Of a stretch of DNA of 64,000 nt, positions 18,607 to 27,545 are shown piece after piece. The translations under genes and the position numbers were made by a program. The first letter of the stretch is position 1, and each line of letters starts with the position of its first letter. The notes beneath the pieces were generated by a model that was not told the origin of the DNA, searched no databases, and saw only the letters and a program-made list of their open reading frames with translations. The stretch comes from an uncultured Desulfovibrio sp. (GTDB lineage Bacteria; Desulfobacterota; Desulfovibrionia; Desulfovibrionales; Desulfovibrionaceae): positions 1 through 64,000 of the forward strand of contig CAJXYU010000007.1 of assembly GCA_913063155.1 (NCBI GenBank), written 5' to 3'.

Positions 18607-19368
18607 ATGAACAACATTTTCCTCAAGGATGCGGTCAGGCAGGTGATCGGTTGGCTTTTCAGGCTTTATGCTGAAGTTTACAAAGCGTTGAGCGGGGAGC
18701 ACCCGCATCTTATGCCTTGGCATTTTCAGTGGCACGCGCTCAGGGAGCTTAACCGCGAGTTGGGGAATGTCCTGCCTTCCCTGGAAGGGAAGGTGCTGGA
18801 TATGGGGTGCGGAATGGGGCCTTATCGTCCGCTCCTTGAGGCCGCGGATTCCTACACTGGGGCGGACATCGTGGAAGGGCCCGGAGTGGATGCGGTTATT
18901 GAGCCGGGGAAGCCTCTGCCTTTCAAGGCTGATGCCTTCGATGCAGTCATCAGCACACAGGTATTCGAACATGTGGATGATCTAGACTTCACTTTGTCGG
19001 AAATTCGACGGGTGTTGAAACCTGGCGGCAAGCTCGTCGCTTCCGTTCCATTCATCTACCAGATACATGGCGCTCCAAATGATTACAGAAGGTTCTCGGA
19101 ATACGGTCTGGAGAGAGAGCTGAAGGGGTTCCACATCGAATCGGTCCGTCGCCAGGGGGGGATCGGAAGCAGTCTCGCGATTCTGTTCCTCTGCTGGTTT
19201 GATACCCAGGTCGGGAACAACCTGCTTGCCTGGGTTCTGCGAGGGGTGCTTCTGCCGGTATGGCTCATGCTCTGTCTTGTGATGAATGTTTGTGCACTGC
19301 TTTTGGACTGGATCGATACGACCGAAAGCGTGTATCATAATCTTCTGGTGGTTGCGCGTCTGACATGA
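18607..19368 (+). CDS. Class I SAM-dependent methyltransferase, membrane-associated C terminus
   Basis: A 253-residue protein from ATG 18607, with GTGAGG upstream. The core holds 'VLDMGCGMGPYRPLL' (motif I), 'FDAVISTQVFEHV' and 'RVLKPGGKLVASVPF', the Methyltransf_11 pattern. A hydrophobic stretch near the C terminus ('LLPVWLMLCLVMNVCALLLDW') may attach it to the inner membrane, where lipid-linked sugars are assembled. It starts 11 bases after one GT4 gene and overlaps the next by 4 bases, so all three are probably translated together. Confidence 0.85.
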   Translation: MNNIFLKDAVRQVIGWLFRLYAEVYKALSGEHPHLMPWHFQWHALRELNRELGNVLPSLEGKVLDMGCGMGPYRPLLEAADSYTGADIVEGPGVDAVIEPGKPLPFKADAFDAVISTQVFEHVDDLDFTLSEIRRVLKPGGKLVASVPFIYQIHGAPNDYRRFSEYGLERELKGFHIESVRRQGGIGSSLAILFLCWFDTQVGNNLLAWVLRGVLLPVWLMLCLVMNVCALLLDWIDTTESVYHNLLVVARLT

Positions 19369-20462
19369 AAATAGCTTTGATAACATCGCTGCTTTGCGGG
19401 GGGGGGGCCGCACGGGTTCTGGTGGGCATGGCCAACCACTGGTGTAAGGCGGGACATGATGTGGTCCTGTACAGTTTCGAAAGCGAGGCTCATGCTTCTT
19501 TTTACCCGGTGGACAAAGGGGTCAAAGTCATTTTTCTGAACATTTTCGGCGAGTCTTTTACGTTGTGGGAGCGCGTAAGAAACAATCTCAACCGTTTTTT
19601 CGTCATCAGAAAGGCACTGCGGGCCGAGAATCCCGATGTGGTGATCAGCTTTATAGATACGGCCAATATTCGTGTTCTTCTCGCCATGCTCGGCAGCGGG
19701 ATACCTGTCATAGTCTCGGAACGCATTCATCCTGCCTATGAGCCGCTGGGGCGTTTCTGGAAGGTATTGAGAAGAATCACGTATCCCCTGGCCGACAGCC
19801 TTGTGGTGCAGACCGAAGCCGTCAGGCGACATTTTGCAGACTGGAGGCTTGGCGATGTCAGGGTGATTCCCAACCCGGTGAAGGAGTTGCCCGTGCTCGG
19901 TGAGGCGCCGCAACTTCAAAGGCCGAGCATAGTGGCTGTGGGGAGGGTTGCGAAGCAGAAGAATTATCCGCTTTTGCTCCGTTCTTTTGCGCGTCTGCGG
20001 TGCAAACATCCCGAGTGGAATCTGTACATTGCGGGAAAATATGCGCGGGATGCCGGCATTGAGGCCGTCCTTGAGAGGCATGATCTTCGAGACGGCGTGC
20101 ATTTTTTGGGGCAGGTGGCAGATGTTGGCGGGGTGCTTGCCCAGGCTGATATCTACGTGCTTTCGTCCAGCTATGAAGGTTTTCCGAATGCGTTGTGCGA
20201 GGCCATGGCTGCCGGACTGCCATGCATTGCCACGGACTGCCCTGGTGGTCCCGCCGATATCATAACTTCGGGAAAAAACGGAGTGTTGGTTCCCAATGCA
20301 GACGATGAGGCTTTTTCCCTGGCGCTCGGCAGCATGGCTGAAGACGACGAAAAACGTTTCAAACTAGGGCAACGCGCTTTGGAGATACGCGAGTTTTTTT
20401 CGGAACGACGTATTATGCATATGTGGGAAGAGTGCATTAATATGGTGAAGGATAGACGATGA
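19365..20462 (+). CDS. Glycosyltransferase family 4 with a poly-G tract near its start
   Basis: A 365-residue GT4 protein. The donor-side motifs are 'VGRVAKQKNYPLLLRSFARL', 'LYIAGKY' and 'YEGFPNALCEAMAAGLPCIATDCPGGP' (in blocks), with the EX7E signature. Its start overlaps the previous stop (ATGA, 19365-19368). Codons 12-14, which encode the glycine loop that contacts the acceptor/donor cleft, lie inside an uninterrupted run of ten G (19398-19407). Slippage by one base would shift the frame within the first 15 codons and switch the enzyme off. In the form given the frame is open. Similar to the GT4 at 17447. Confidence 0.9.
   Translation: MKIALITSLLCGGGAARVLVGMANHWCKAGHDVVLYSFESEAHASFYPVDKGVKVIFLNIFGESFTLWERVRNNLNRFFVIRKALRAENPDVVISFIDTANIRVLLAMLGSGIPVIVSERIHPAYEPLGRFWKVLRRITYPLADSLVVQTEAVRRHFADWRLGDVRVIPNPVKELPVLGEAPQLQRPSIVAVGRVAKQKNYPLLLRSFARLRCKHPEWNLYIAGKYARDAGIEAVLERHDLRDGVHFLGQVADVGGVLAQADIYVLSSSYEGFPNALCEAMAAGLPCIATDCPGGPADIITSGKNGVLVPNADDEAFSLALGSMAEDDEKRFKLGQRALEIREFFSERRIMHMWEECINMVKDRR
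19398..19407 (+). repeat. Homopolymeric G10 tract, candidate phase-variable site
   Basis: Ten consecutive G within codons 12-15 of a GT4 glycosyltransferase gene. No other G or C run of this length was seen in the window. Poly-G runs of 8-11 bases in glycan genes of other bacteria (for example Campylobacter) change length by slipped-strand mispairing and switch genes on or off. Here function is inferred from position and length. Confidence 0.6.
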
Positions 20463-21043
20463 CTTGGAAGTCCCTGGTGCGAGAGCCTCTTGAGCTGTTG
20501 CGGGCCCTTGTGTTTTCCATCCCCGGCCGGTTGGGAGTGTTTTTGCGCAGGAACTGTCTGGCCCCGTTCCTGGCTGCGAGCGGGGCGTTCGACATGGAGA
20601 CGGGAGTTTCCATAGAGGGACTCGGCAATCTGACTTTAGGCCGGAATGTGGTGATAGAAAGCCGTTGCACTCTTCTGTGTCCGAACACAAAGCTATCCAT
20701 AGGTGACGGGTGTTATCTGAACAAGAACGTGCGTCTTGGATCGAGCGGCACTGCTTCACTCGTCATCGGCAATGACGTGATGATCGGGCCCAATGTGGTC
20801 ATTGACACTTCACAACACCGACACGAGCGGCTGGATGTGCCGATGCGTGACCAAGGCATGATCTACGCTCCCATCACCATCGGTGATAATGTGTGGATTG
20901 GAGCCAATGTGGTTGTGACGGCGGGAGTTTCCATTGGCAGCGGCAGCATCGTCGGCGCGGGGGCGGTGGTGACCAGGGATGTTCCGCCGAACGTGATCGC
21001 GGGTGGGGTCCCTTGCAAGGTGATTCGTAAAAGAGGGCGGTAG
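20459..21043 (+). CDS. Left-handed beta-helix (hexapeptide) acyltransferase
   Basis: A 194-residue protein whose second half is built of hexapeptide repeats ([LIV]-G-x-x-x-x: 'LTLGRNVVIES', 'LVIGNDVMIGPNVVI', 'ITIGDNVWIGANVVV', 'VSIGSGSIVGAGAVVT') ending in 'VIAGGVPCKVIRKR', as in WcaF/NodL/maltose acetyltransferases. The likely catalytic histidine is in 'DTSQHRHERLD'. It would O- or N-acetylate a sugar in the cytoplasm using acetyl-CoA. It could complete the amino-sugar pathway begun by the 3950-6119 genes. The start overlaps the upstream GT4 stop by 4 bases. Confidence 0.88.
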   Translation: MTWKSLVREPLELLRALVFSIPGRLGVFLRRNCLAPFLAASGAFDMETGVSIEGLGNLTLGRNVVIESRCTLLCPNTKLSIGDGCYLNKNVRLGSSGTASLVIGNDVMIGPNVVIDTSQHRHERLDVPMRDQGMIYAPITIGDNVWIGANVVVTAGVSIGSGSIVGAGAVVTRDVPPNVIAGGVPCKVIRKRGR

Positions 21044-21077
21044 CTGCCGGCAATCGCCTCGGGGATGCGGTCATTGG

Positions 21078-21106
21078 TGACCGGTGGTCAGCGCCCTGCA
21101 GGGCGC
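21078..21106. repeat. Two adjacent inverted repeats
   Basis: TGACC-GGT-GGTCA (21078-21090) is followed at once by the 16-base perfect palindrome GCGCCCTGCAGGGCGC (21091-21106). Both lie in the 141-base gap between the acyltransferase and the next methyltransferase. There is a T7 run about 17 bases later, so a weak terminator or mRNA processing site is possible. Confidence 0.35.
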
Positions 21107-21184
21107 GGGTCCGGCTGTGAATGTTTTTTTGTCTGAATGTGATGAAATAATCAGTATGCGTTAACGATGTTTTTGGGAGGAGTG

Positions 21185-21988
21185 ATGGAGGAGCGGTTTG
21201 AGTTCGGTAAGAACTGGGCGAAGTATCTCAACTGGCTGACCCCTAAACGTATTCGTATTGCCGAGGAATCCCTGGAGGACAAACTCGGCGACATCAAGGG
21301 AAGGACATTCCTCGATATCGGCTCGGGGAGCGGACTGTTTTCTTTGGCGGCCAGAAACCTCGGGGCTGAGGTCGTCTCCTTCGACTATGATCGGGACTCC
21401 GTGGCTTGTACGGAGAAACTCAAGAGTCGGTTTTATCCGGACGACGAGTCATGGCGCGTCTTTCAGGGGTCGATCCTCGACAAAGACATATCCAGGGAAC
21501 TCGGCAGTTTTGACATCGTGTATTCCTGGGGGGTGCTTCACCATACGGGCAACATGTGGGAAGCCATGGGAAATGCTGTCGCCATGGTCAAGGATGGAGG
21601 ACGTTTTTTCATCTCCATCTATAACGACCAGGGTGGGTATTCTGACCGCTGGAGAAGGTTGAAACGTTTTTATCTCAAGGTTCCTCCTGCACTTCGTCCC
21701 TCTTTTGCCCTGCTGGTGCTCATTCTCCGGGAGATCAAACCGTTCCTCGGTCAACTCGTGCGACTGAACAGCCCCATTGCTTACATCAAGTCCAAAAAAC
21801 AGGACCGGGGTATGGCATACTGGACGAACTGGCTGGATTGGATCGGCGGCTATCCCTTTGAAGTCGCCATGCCTGAGGAGATCTTTGATTTTTGTACGGC
21901 ACGTGGCTTCACTCTTCTGAAGCTGAAGACCAACAGAGGGGAAGCGGGCTGCAACGAATATATCTTCCAAAAGGCGCCGATTCTCTGA
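21185..21988 (+). CDS. Class I SAM-dependent methyltransferase
   Basis: A 267-residue protein from ATG 21185, preceded by GGGAGGAG. Motifs are 'FLDIGSGSGLFSLAARNLG' (motif I), 'VVSFDYD' (motif II) and 'FDIVYSWGVLHHTGNMWEAM' (post-I), similar to UbiG/Coq3-like and sugar methyltransferases. A positively charged, Tyr/Arg-rich middle ('DRWRRLKRFYLKVP') follows. It begins a new sub-run after a 141-base gap and ends 1 base before asnB. Its substrate is unknown; context suggests a sugar. An in-frame ATG at 21167 lies before the ribosome site and is less likely. Confidence 0.85.
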   Translation: MEERFEFGKNWAKYLNWLTPKRIRIAEESLEDKLGDIKGRTFLDIGSGSGLFSLAARNLGAEVVSFDYDRDSVACTEKLKSRFYPDDESWRVFQGSILDKDISRELGSFDIVYSWGVLHHTGNMWEAMGNAVAMVKDGGRFFISIYNDQGGYSDRWRRLKRFYLKVPPALRPSFALLVLILREIKPFLGQLVRLNSPIAYIKSKKQDRGMAYWTNWLDWIGGYPFEVAMPEEIFDFCTARGFTLLKLKTNRGEAGCNEYIFQKAPIL

Positions 21989-21989
21989 T

Positions 21990-23882
21990 ATGTGCGGATT
22001 CACAGGTATTTATTCACCAACACGGCGTCCAGAGGAAACGATTCTTCGAGCCATGACGGACTCCCTGGTTCATCGGGGGCCGGATGATGCCGACGTCTGG
22101 ATGGATCCGGAAGCGGGCATAGGACTCGGGCACCGTCGTCTGTCCATTCTGGATTTGTCCCCTTTGGGGCGGCAGCCCATGCACTCCGCCTGCGGCAGGT
22201 ATGCCATCGCCTACAACGGCGAGGTCTACAACTTCAAGGAATTGCGACGTGAGCTGGAGCCTCTGGGGCATTCCTTCCGAGGCGGCTCCGATACGGAAGT
22301 ACTCCTGGCGGCCATAGCCCAGTGGGGGCTCAAGGCCGCGGTATCCCGTTTCGTGGGAATGTTCGCCTTTGCCCTGTGGGACAGGAAAGATAGGAGTCTT
22401 TCCCTGGTCCGCGACCGCCTCGGCATCAAGCCCCTCTACTACGGTTGGGCCGAAAATGCTTTTGTCTTCGGGTCGGAGCTCAAGGCCCTCCGAGCCTTTC
22501 CTGACTTTGAACACTCCATAGACCGAGACGCCCTGGCATTGTTCTTTCGCCATAATTACGTGCCCGCTCCCCGGACCATATACACCCAAGCCAGAAAGCT
22601 GGAGGCGGGGTGCATCCTGACCGTGGATGCAGACCTCAAGAAACCGGTTTTGGAGCGATATTGGTCCGCACTCGAAGTGTGGGAAGCAGGCGTGCGAAGC
22701 CCATTTGCGGGCTCCAGGGAAGAGGCGGTGGATTGCCTTGAGACGTTGCTCAAGGATGCAGTGCGGTCGCGGATGCTTGCGGACGTTCCTCTCGGCGCCT
22801 TTCTTTCGGGGGGCATCGACTCATCCACCGTGGTGGCGCTCATGCAGAGCCAGAGTATGGCTCCGGTCAAGACTTTTTCCATCGGATTCAACGAGCGCCG
22901 TTACAACGAGGCCGAGCATGCCAAGGCCGTCGCCGGACACTTGGGCACGGAGCACACCGAGTTGTACCTGACTCCGGAAGATCTTATGGCTGTTGTTCCC
23001 GAGATTCCCAGATTCTGGGACGAACCGTTCGCCGACTCCTCGCAGATACCGACCTACTGCGTCTCCAGGCTCGCGCGGGAGCATGTGACCGTATCCCTTT
23101 CCGGCGATGGCGGCGATGAGCTGTTTACGGGCTATCTGCGCTATTTCGCCTTGGGACATTGGGATAAGCTGAATCGAATTCCCCTTTGGCTGCGAAGGCA
23201 AATCGCCAGGTTCATAAAAGCGTTGCCGGCGCGTTCGTTTGATGTTTTTGGGGCCCTTGGCTCCAAAATTCACAGCAGGTTGGATATGCTGTCCATCAGC
23301 ACGTTTCAGAATTTCTATAGATATTTTCTTTCCCACCACAAAAACCCCGCCCAGTTCGTCCTCGGAGCCGCCGAGCCGATGACAGCTTTGACGGACCCGG
23401 ACAACGACAGGTTCGATGACCTGCATCACCAGATGACCTTCTGGGATACGGTTACCTATTTACCTGACGACATCTTAACCAAAGTGGATCGGGCCAGCAT
23501 GGCCGTCAGCTTGGAGGCAAGGGTTCCGTTGTTGGACCATAGGGTGGTGGAATTCGCGGCCGGAATTCCCCAGTCCATGAAGATCCAGGGCGGTACCGGG
23601 AAAATGCTCCTGCGACAGGTTCTGTATAAGTATGTGCCGGAGTCTCTTATTGAGAGACCCAAAATGGGATTTGCAGTACCCATCGATAGCTGGCTCAAGA
23701 ATGAACTCAGGGAATGGGCCGAAGATCTTCTTTCAGAAGAGGTCCTCCGGGCTCAAGGATATCTGAATGTGAAATCGGTACGCCGTATGTGGAGTGAATA
23801 CCAATCGGGTCGAACCAACTGGTACTATTACCTGTGGGATGTGCTTATGTTTCAGGCGTGGCTGCGGGAGTGGAAGGTGTGA
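21990..23882 (+). CDS. asnB: Glutamine-hydrolysing asparagine synthase-type amidotransferase
   Basis: A 630-residue protein. After removal of Met, Cys2 (MCGFTGIY) is the N-terminal nucleophile of the class II glutaminase domain. The synthetase domain has the PP-loop 'FLSGGIDSSTVVAL' and 'SLSGDGGDELFTGY'. The full length matches AsnB. Such genes inside polysaccharide loci often amidate sugar acids (uronamides) rather than aspartate, and here the neighbours are all glycan genes, so I favour that role while keeping the family name. It starts 1 base after the methyltransferase and overlaps the next GT4 gene if that gene uses its GTG start. Confidence 0.9.
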   Translation: MCGFTGIYSPTRRPEETILRAMTDSLVHRGPDDADVWMDPEAGIGLGHRRLSILDLSPLGRQPMHSACGRYAIAYNGEVYNFKELRRELEPLGHSFRGGSDTEVLLAAIAQWGLKAAVSRFVGMFAFALWDRKDRSLSLVRDRLGIKPLYYGWAENAFVFGSELKALRAFPDFEHSIDRDALALFFRHNYVPAPRTIYTQARKLEAGCILTVDADLKKPVLERYWSALEVWEAGVRSPFAGSREEAVDCLETLLKDAVRSRMLADVPLGAFLSGGIDSSTVVALMQSQSMAPVKTFSIGFNERRYNEAEHAKAVAGHLGTEHTELYLTPEDLMAVVPEIPRFWDEPFADSSQIPTYCVSRLAREHVTVSLSGDGGDELFTGYLRYFALGHWDKLNRIPLWLRRQIARFIKALPARSFDVFGALGSKIHSRLDMLSISTFQNFYRYFLSHHKNPAQFVLGAAEPMTALTDPDNDRFDDLHHQMTFWDTVTYLPDDILTKVDRASMAVSLEARVPLLDHRVVEFAAGIPQSMKIQGGTGKMLLRQVLYKYVPESLIERPKMGFAVPIDSWLKNELREWAEDLLSEEVLRAQGYLNVKSVRRMWSEYQSGRTNWYYYLWDVLMFQAWLREWKV

Positions 23883-25000
23883 ACACAGTCCGGTCCATGC
23901 GTATTCTTTACCTGATACCGTCTCTGGCTGTGGGAGGCGCCGAAGCCCAATTGGTGGGCTTGGCCAACGGTATGGCGGAGCGTGGGCATGAGGTGGCCGT
24001 AGCCGTGCATTACTCCGGCGGCGAGCTGGAGGACCGGCTGGACAATGTTCGGCTCATCCAGCTTCACAAAGCCGGGCGCTGGGATTTCCCGGGCTTTTCC
24101 ATACGGCTGGTGCGGGCGGTGCATTCCTTTGGACCGGATGTGATTTGTTCGTTTCTCGGAACTCCAAACATACTTACGGCGATTTTGAAGTCGTTTTTGC
24201 GCCCCGCTCGTATTGTCTGGTCGGTGCGTTCCTCGGACATGGACCTTTCTCGCTATGGTCGGGCCGCCCGTTTCGGGGCCTGGCTCGAGGTTCGTCTCTC
24301 AAAACTGGCGGATGGTATCATGGTTAACTCACGGGCCGGAAAGCGTCACGCCTTGGCCCGAGGTATGACCGGTGATGCCATGGCCGTGGTGTCCAACGGG
24401 TTCGACGTGGACCGGTTCACGCCTGATCCGGAGGCGGGTAGAAAGCTGCGACGCGAATGGCGGATTCCGGAAAATGCATTACTGGTTGGGCTGGTGGCCC
24501 GACTTGATCCCATGAAGGACCACAAGACTTTTCTTGAGGCGGCCCGTGCAGCCGCCGAGCAGGATAGTGCACTCCATTTTGTTTGTGTAGGCGACGGTCC
24601 TCTGCGGGACGAACTTGTTGGATTCAGTGAGGGGCTTTCTTTCGGAGATCGGTTGGTTTGGGCCGGAGCCCGCTCTGATATGCCGGCGGTTTACAGTGCT
24701 TTGGATATGTGCTGTCTTTCCTCCATAACAGAGGGCTTTCCCAATGTATTGGGCGAGGCAATGGCTTGTGGAGTTCCCTGCGTGACAACGGATGTGGGAG
24801 ATGCATCATTCCTGGTGGGGGATTCGGGGCTGGTGGTGCCTCCTCGGGACTTTCAGGCCCTTGCCGGAGGGATACAGGAAATGGCAGCTCGGGTTCGTTC
24901 AAAAAAGTCGGGAGACCCACGCACCCGTATCGTGGAACATTTTTCTCTGTCCCGAATGGTCGAATCCGTTGAATTTCTATTGAACAAGGTTCCAGTATGA
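23879..25000 (+). CDS. Glycosyltransferase family 4
   Basis: A GT4 enzyme of 373 residues from GTG 23879, or 367 from ATG 23897. The GTG overlaps the asnB stop and has GGAG eight bases upstream, so I use it; the protein similarity itself begins at 'MRILYLIPSL'. Motifs are 'AVGGAEAQLVGLANGMAERGHEV' (acceptor loop, in part), 'VSNGFDVDRF', 'VGLVARLDPMKDHKTFLEAA' and 'SSITEGFPNVLGEAMACGVPC' with the EX7E pattern. It overlaps the next gene by 4 bases (ATGA at 24997). Donor sugar unknown. Confidence 0.88.
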   Translation: MNTVRSMRILYLIPSLAVGGAEAQLVGLANGMAERGHEVAVAVHYSGGELEDRLDNVRLIQLHKAGRWDFPGFSIRLVRAVHSFGPDVICSFLGTPNILTAILKSFLRPARIVWSVRSSDMDLSRYGRAARFGAWLEVRLSKLADGIMVNSRAGKRHALARGMTGDAMAVVSNGFDVDRFTPDPEAGRKLRREWRIPENALLVGLVARLDPMKDHKTFLEAARAAAEQDSALHFVCVGDGPLRDELVGFSEGLSFGDRLVWAGARSDMPAVYSALDMCCLSSITEGFPNVLGEAMACGVPCVTTDVGDASFLVGDSGLVVPPRDFQALAGGIQEMAARVRSKKSGDPRTRIVEHFSLSRMVESVEFLLNKVPV

Positions 25001-26043
25001 GAAGTTGGTCGGGCATGGCCACCTGCTGGGGAGGGGGACTGCTCTTTTCATTTCTGTTCATCTGGGTGGTGTGTTCGGTCTTTGGAAACAGTATTACTCC
25101 GCCCGTGTGGGATGAGGATTTGCAGATATATGTCCGCAAGTCAGGCACTACGGTCCATTGGCGCAGTGAAGGATGGGCGGACATTCCGGTCGGTCCCATG
25201 GGGCTCGACGTCAATGATGCGGTTCTTCTTGAAAGCGGAGTTCCCTGTTTTGCGCTTTGGGGGGATTCCCATGTGGATGCCCTTCAGGTCCCCAGCGACG
25301 AAAGAGCCGTAGGTTTGTTCAACTCCGGAGGCCCGCCCGTCAAGGTTATTGCCGTGGGCGGAGGCGGGTTGAACGTTGCGGACTATTATTTCCGTATTCC
25401 ACGCCTGCAGCGCAAGTACCCCAACATAGTCGGCAACGTGATCCTGCTGTCCGGTATGGCGGATGTCATTCCCGGCAAAACATTGGAGTGCCACAGTCGT
25501 TTTCTCCCCGGACCGTGGCGCTTTGAGGAATCTTTGTGCGCCCCCACCCGGCTCGCTTTGAAATATGCTCCGCTTTTATCCGAAATGCGGCTCGGTTTTT
25601 TGCAATCCCTCTACAGCAAACTGAAGAACCATGACTTCCGGTTTGTCTGGGGGCCTGAGACGGCCGTGGCTCGCCCTGCCGTGGTCTCGGACGACGAGTC
25701 GTTTTCCTACGAGGAAGCTTGGAATTATTTGCTGACAGCGTTGAAGCGCGAAGGACGGGGCAGGTTGGCCTTCATTTACATTCCGCCGACCCCGCAACCC
25801 GCGGGCAATGTGGTTCGCATTCAGGACCCCGAAGCTCCTCTGGTGAAGCGGTTCGGGGTTGCCTGCGCCGCAAACGGGATCGATTTTGTGGATCTTTCCC
25901 GCAATTTTCAGGATCTGTACCTGAAACAGGGACTTTTTCCCCGCGGATTTTTCAACACCGCGCCAGGCAGGGGGCATCTCAATGTCCTTGGCCACCGCCT
26001 TGTGGCCAAGGGGGTGCAAGAACTGCTTAAAGGGAGCCGGTAA
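24997..26043 (+). CDS. SGNH/GDSL-like hydrolase, second O-acylation partner
   Basis: A 348-residue protein with one N-terminal membrane segment ('GGGLLFSFLFIWVVCSVF'), and therefore probably periplasmic. The nucleophile block is 'FALWGDSHVDAL'. The expected C-terminal DxxH/DxH block appears as 'PGRGHLNVLGH', so the histidine is present but the usual aspartate is not at the expected place. It is fused by overlap to the GT4 gene upstream and to the MBOAT gene downstream (1-base TAATG overlap). It probably works with that MBOAT in acyl transfer, or it may be a non-catalytic accessory. Confidence 0.75.
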   Translation: MRSWSGMATCWGGGLLFSFLFIWVVCSVFGNSITPPVWDEDLQIYVRKSGTTVHWRSEGWADIPVGPMGLDVNDAVLLESGVPCFALWGDSHVDALQVPSDERAVGLFNSGGPPVKVIAVGGGGLNVADYYFRIPRLQRKYPNIVGNVILLSGMADVIPGKTLECHSRFLPGPWRFEESLCAPTRLALKYAPLLSEMRLGFLQSLYSKLKNHDFRFVWGPETAVARPAVVSDDESFSYEEAWNYLLTALKREGRGRLAFIYIPPTPQPAGNVVRIQDPEAPLVKRFGVACAANGIDFVDLSRNFQDLYLKQGLFPRGFFNTAPGRGHLNVLGHRLVAKGVQELLKGSR

Positions 26044-27437
26044 TGCTTTTCTCCTCCCTTGAATTCGTCATTTTTTTCAGCTGTGTGCTCGGTTTTCTTT
26101 TCGTCGTCCGCAGCAATCCCGTGCGCAAGCTGTTTCTGCTGGCGGCCAGCTATTATTTCTACGCCTACTGGGACTACCGTTTCCTGTCTCTGATCCTTCT
26201 GTCCACCGCCACCGACTACATGGTGGGCCGTGCGCTCGGCCGGACGCGGGACGTCGTGAAACGGAAGTGGCTCCTTGCGGCCAGCCTCATGGTCAATCTC
26301 GGGCTGCTCGGCTATTTCAAGTACTGCAACTTCTTCATCGAGACCGCTGCACCGTTGCTGCTTGGACTCGGGCTACATGCGGGAACCCTGGACATCATCC
26401 TGCCTGTGGGAATTTCCTTTTACACCTTCCAGACCCTTTCCTACACCATCGACGTCTACCGCAGACGGATGCCGGTGTGCGAAAATCCTTTGGATTTCGC
26501 CTTGTTCGTAGCCTTTTTTCCCCAACTTGTGGCCGGCCCGATTGTTCGGGCCACTCATTTTCTACCGCAGCTGAGGCAGGCCACCCGTCTGAATAGCGAA
26601 GATCTTTATGAGGGCTTTCGCCGGTTTACCTTCGGTTTGGCCAAGAAAGTCTTTTTGGCCGACAGGCTGGCCGTGTATGTGGATTTTGTCTTTGCCAACC
26701 ATGCCTTGGTGGACACCCCGACCATGTGGCTGGGAGTGTTGGGGTACACGCTTCAGATTTATTTCGATTTTTCTGGCTACTCGGACATGGCCATCGGCGT
26801 GGCCCGCATGATGGGCTACGACCTGGGCGAGAATTTCAATTTCCCGTACCTGTCCCGCAGCTTTTCTGAGTTCTGGCGGCGCTGGCACATCTCCCTGTCT
26901 TCCTGGGTGCGCGATTATCTGTATATTCCTCTGGGGGGCAACCGGGGGACGCGGTTACGCACATGCGTCAATCTGCTGGTCACCATGTTGGTCATGGGGT
27001 TGTGGCATGGCGCCGCCTGGACATTCGTGGTCTGGGGCGGGCTGCACGGTTTCGGGCTGGTGGTGGAGCGTGTCGTGCTGGGCAGAGAGAAGAATCGGCC
27101 TTCCCGCACTCCGGCGGGCGGGTTGCTCGGCTGGGGCTACACCATGTTCATCACCGTGCTCGGCTGGGTCTTTTTCCGGGCGCAGGGGCTTGCAGAGGCC
27201 TGGGTTATTCTGGAGAAACTGTTTGTCTCCGGCGGCGGCATTTCCTGGCTGCACCCCTTTGTCATCGCCGTGATAGCGGCAACCGTGGTCATGCACGGCG
27301 TCAGAGCGACTGCCCGCATGGACTGGCTTTTCGAAAAGAGGAGCTGGTATACGCCGGCCATCTTGCTCAGCCTTCTCTGGCTGACGGTTGTGTTCTATCC
27401 GACGAGGTTCACGCCGTTCATTTACTTTCAATTTTAG
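26043..27437 (+). CDS. MBOAT family O-acyltransferase (second copy)
   Basis: A 464-residue polytopic protein with the AlgI-type motifs 'LAASYYFYAYWDYR', 'LPVGISFYTFQTLSYTIDVYR', 'DFSGYSDMAIG', 'EFWRRWHISLSSWVRDYLYIPLGG' and catalytic 'GLWHGAAWTFVVWGG'. It clearly belongs to the same family as the MBOAT at 10979, but gene order relative to the SGNH partner is reversed. Two MBOATs suggest two separate acyl decorations, or one acting on a different glycan. It is the last gene of the plus-strand locus and is followed by a hairpin and a terminator. Confidence 0.92.
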   Translation: MLFSSLEFVIFFSCVLGFLFVVRSNPVRKLFLLAASYYFYAYWDYRFLSLILLSTATDYMVGRALGRTRDVVKRKWLLAASLMVNLGLLGYFKYCNFFIETAAPLLLGLGLHAGTLDIILPVGISFYTFQTLSYTIDVYRRRMPVCENPLDFALFVAFFPQLVAGPIVRATHFLPQLRQATRLNSEDLYEGFRRFTFGLAKKVFLADRLAVYVDFVFANHALVDTPTMWLGVLGYTLQIYFDFSGYSDMAIGVARMMGYDLGENFNFPYLSRSFSEFWRRWHISLSSWVRDYLYIPLGGNRGTRLRTCVNLLVTMLVMGLWHGAAWTFVVWGGLHGFGLVVERVVLGREKNRPSRTPAGGLLGWGYTMFITVLGWVFFRAQGLAEAWVILEKLFVSGGGISWLHPFVIAVIAATVVMHGVRATARMDWLFEKRSWYTPAILLSLLWLTVVFYPTRFTPFIYFQF

Positions 27438-27449
27438 GTGGGATGGGCC

Positions 27450-27470
27450 CATGCTCCGGGAAAGAGCATG
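27450..27470 (+). other. Hairpin after the last glycan-locus gene
   Basis: CATGCTC, seven bases, GAGCATG directly after the MBOAT stop. No T-run follows, so it may stabilise the mRNA 3' end or be a weak stop signal ahead of the terminator at 27546. Confidence 0.4.
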
Positions 27471-27545
27471 ATCAATGAGGAACTCGAGGTATCCGTTTCA
27501 TGTACTTTGCCGTGGACGCAGGGCTTTACTGGGCGGGAACTGAAA

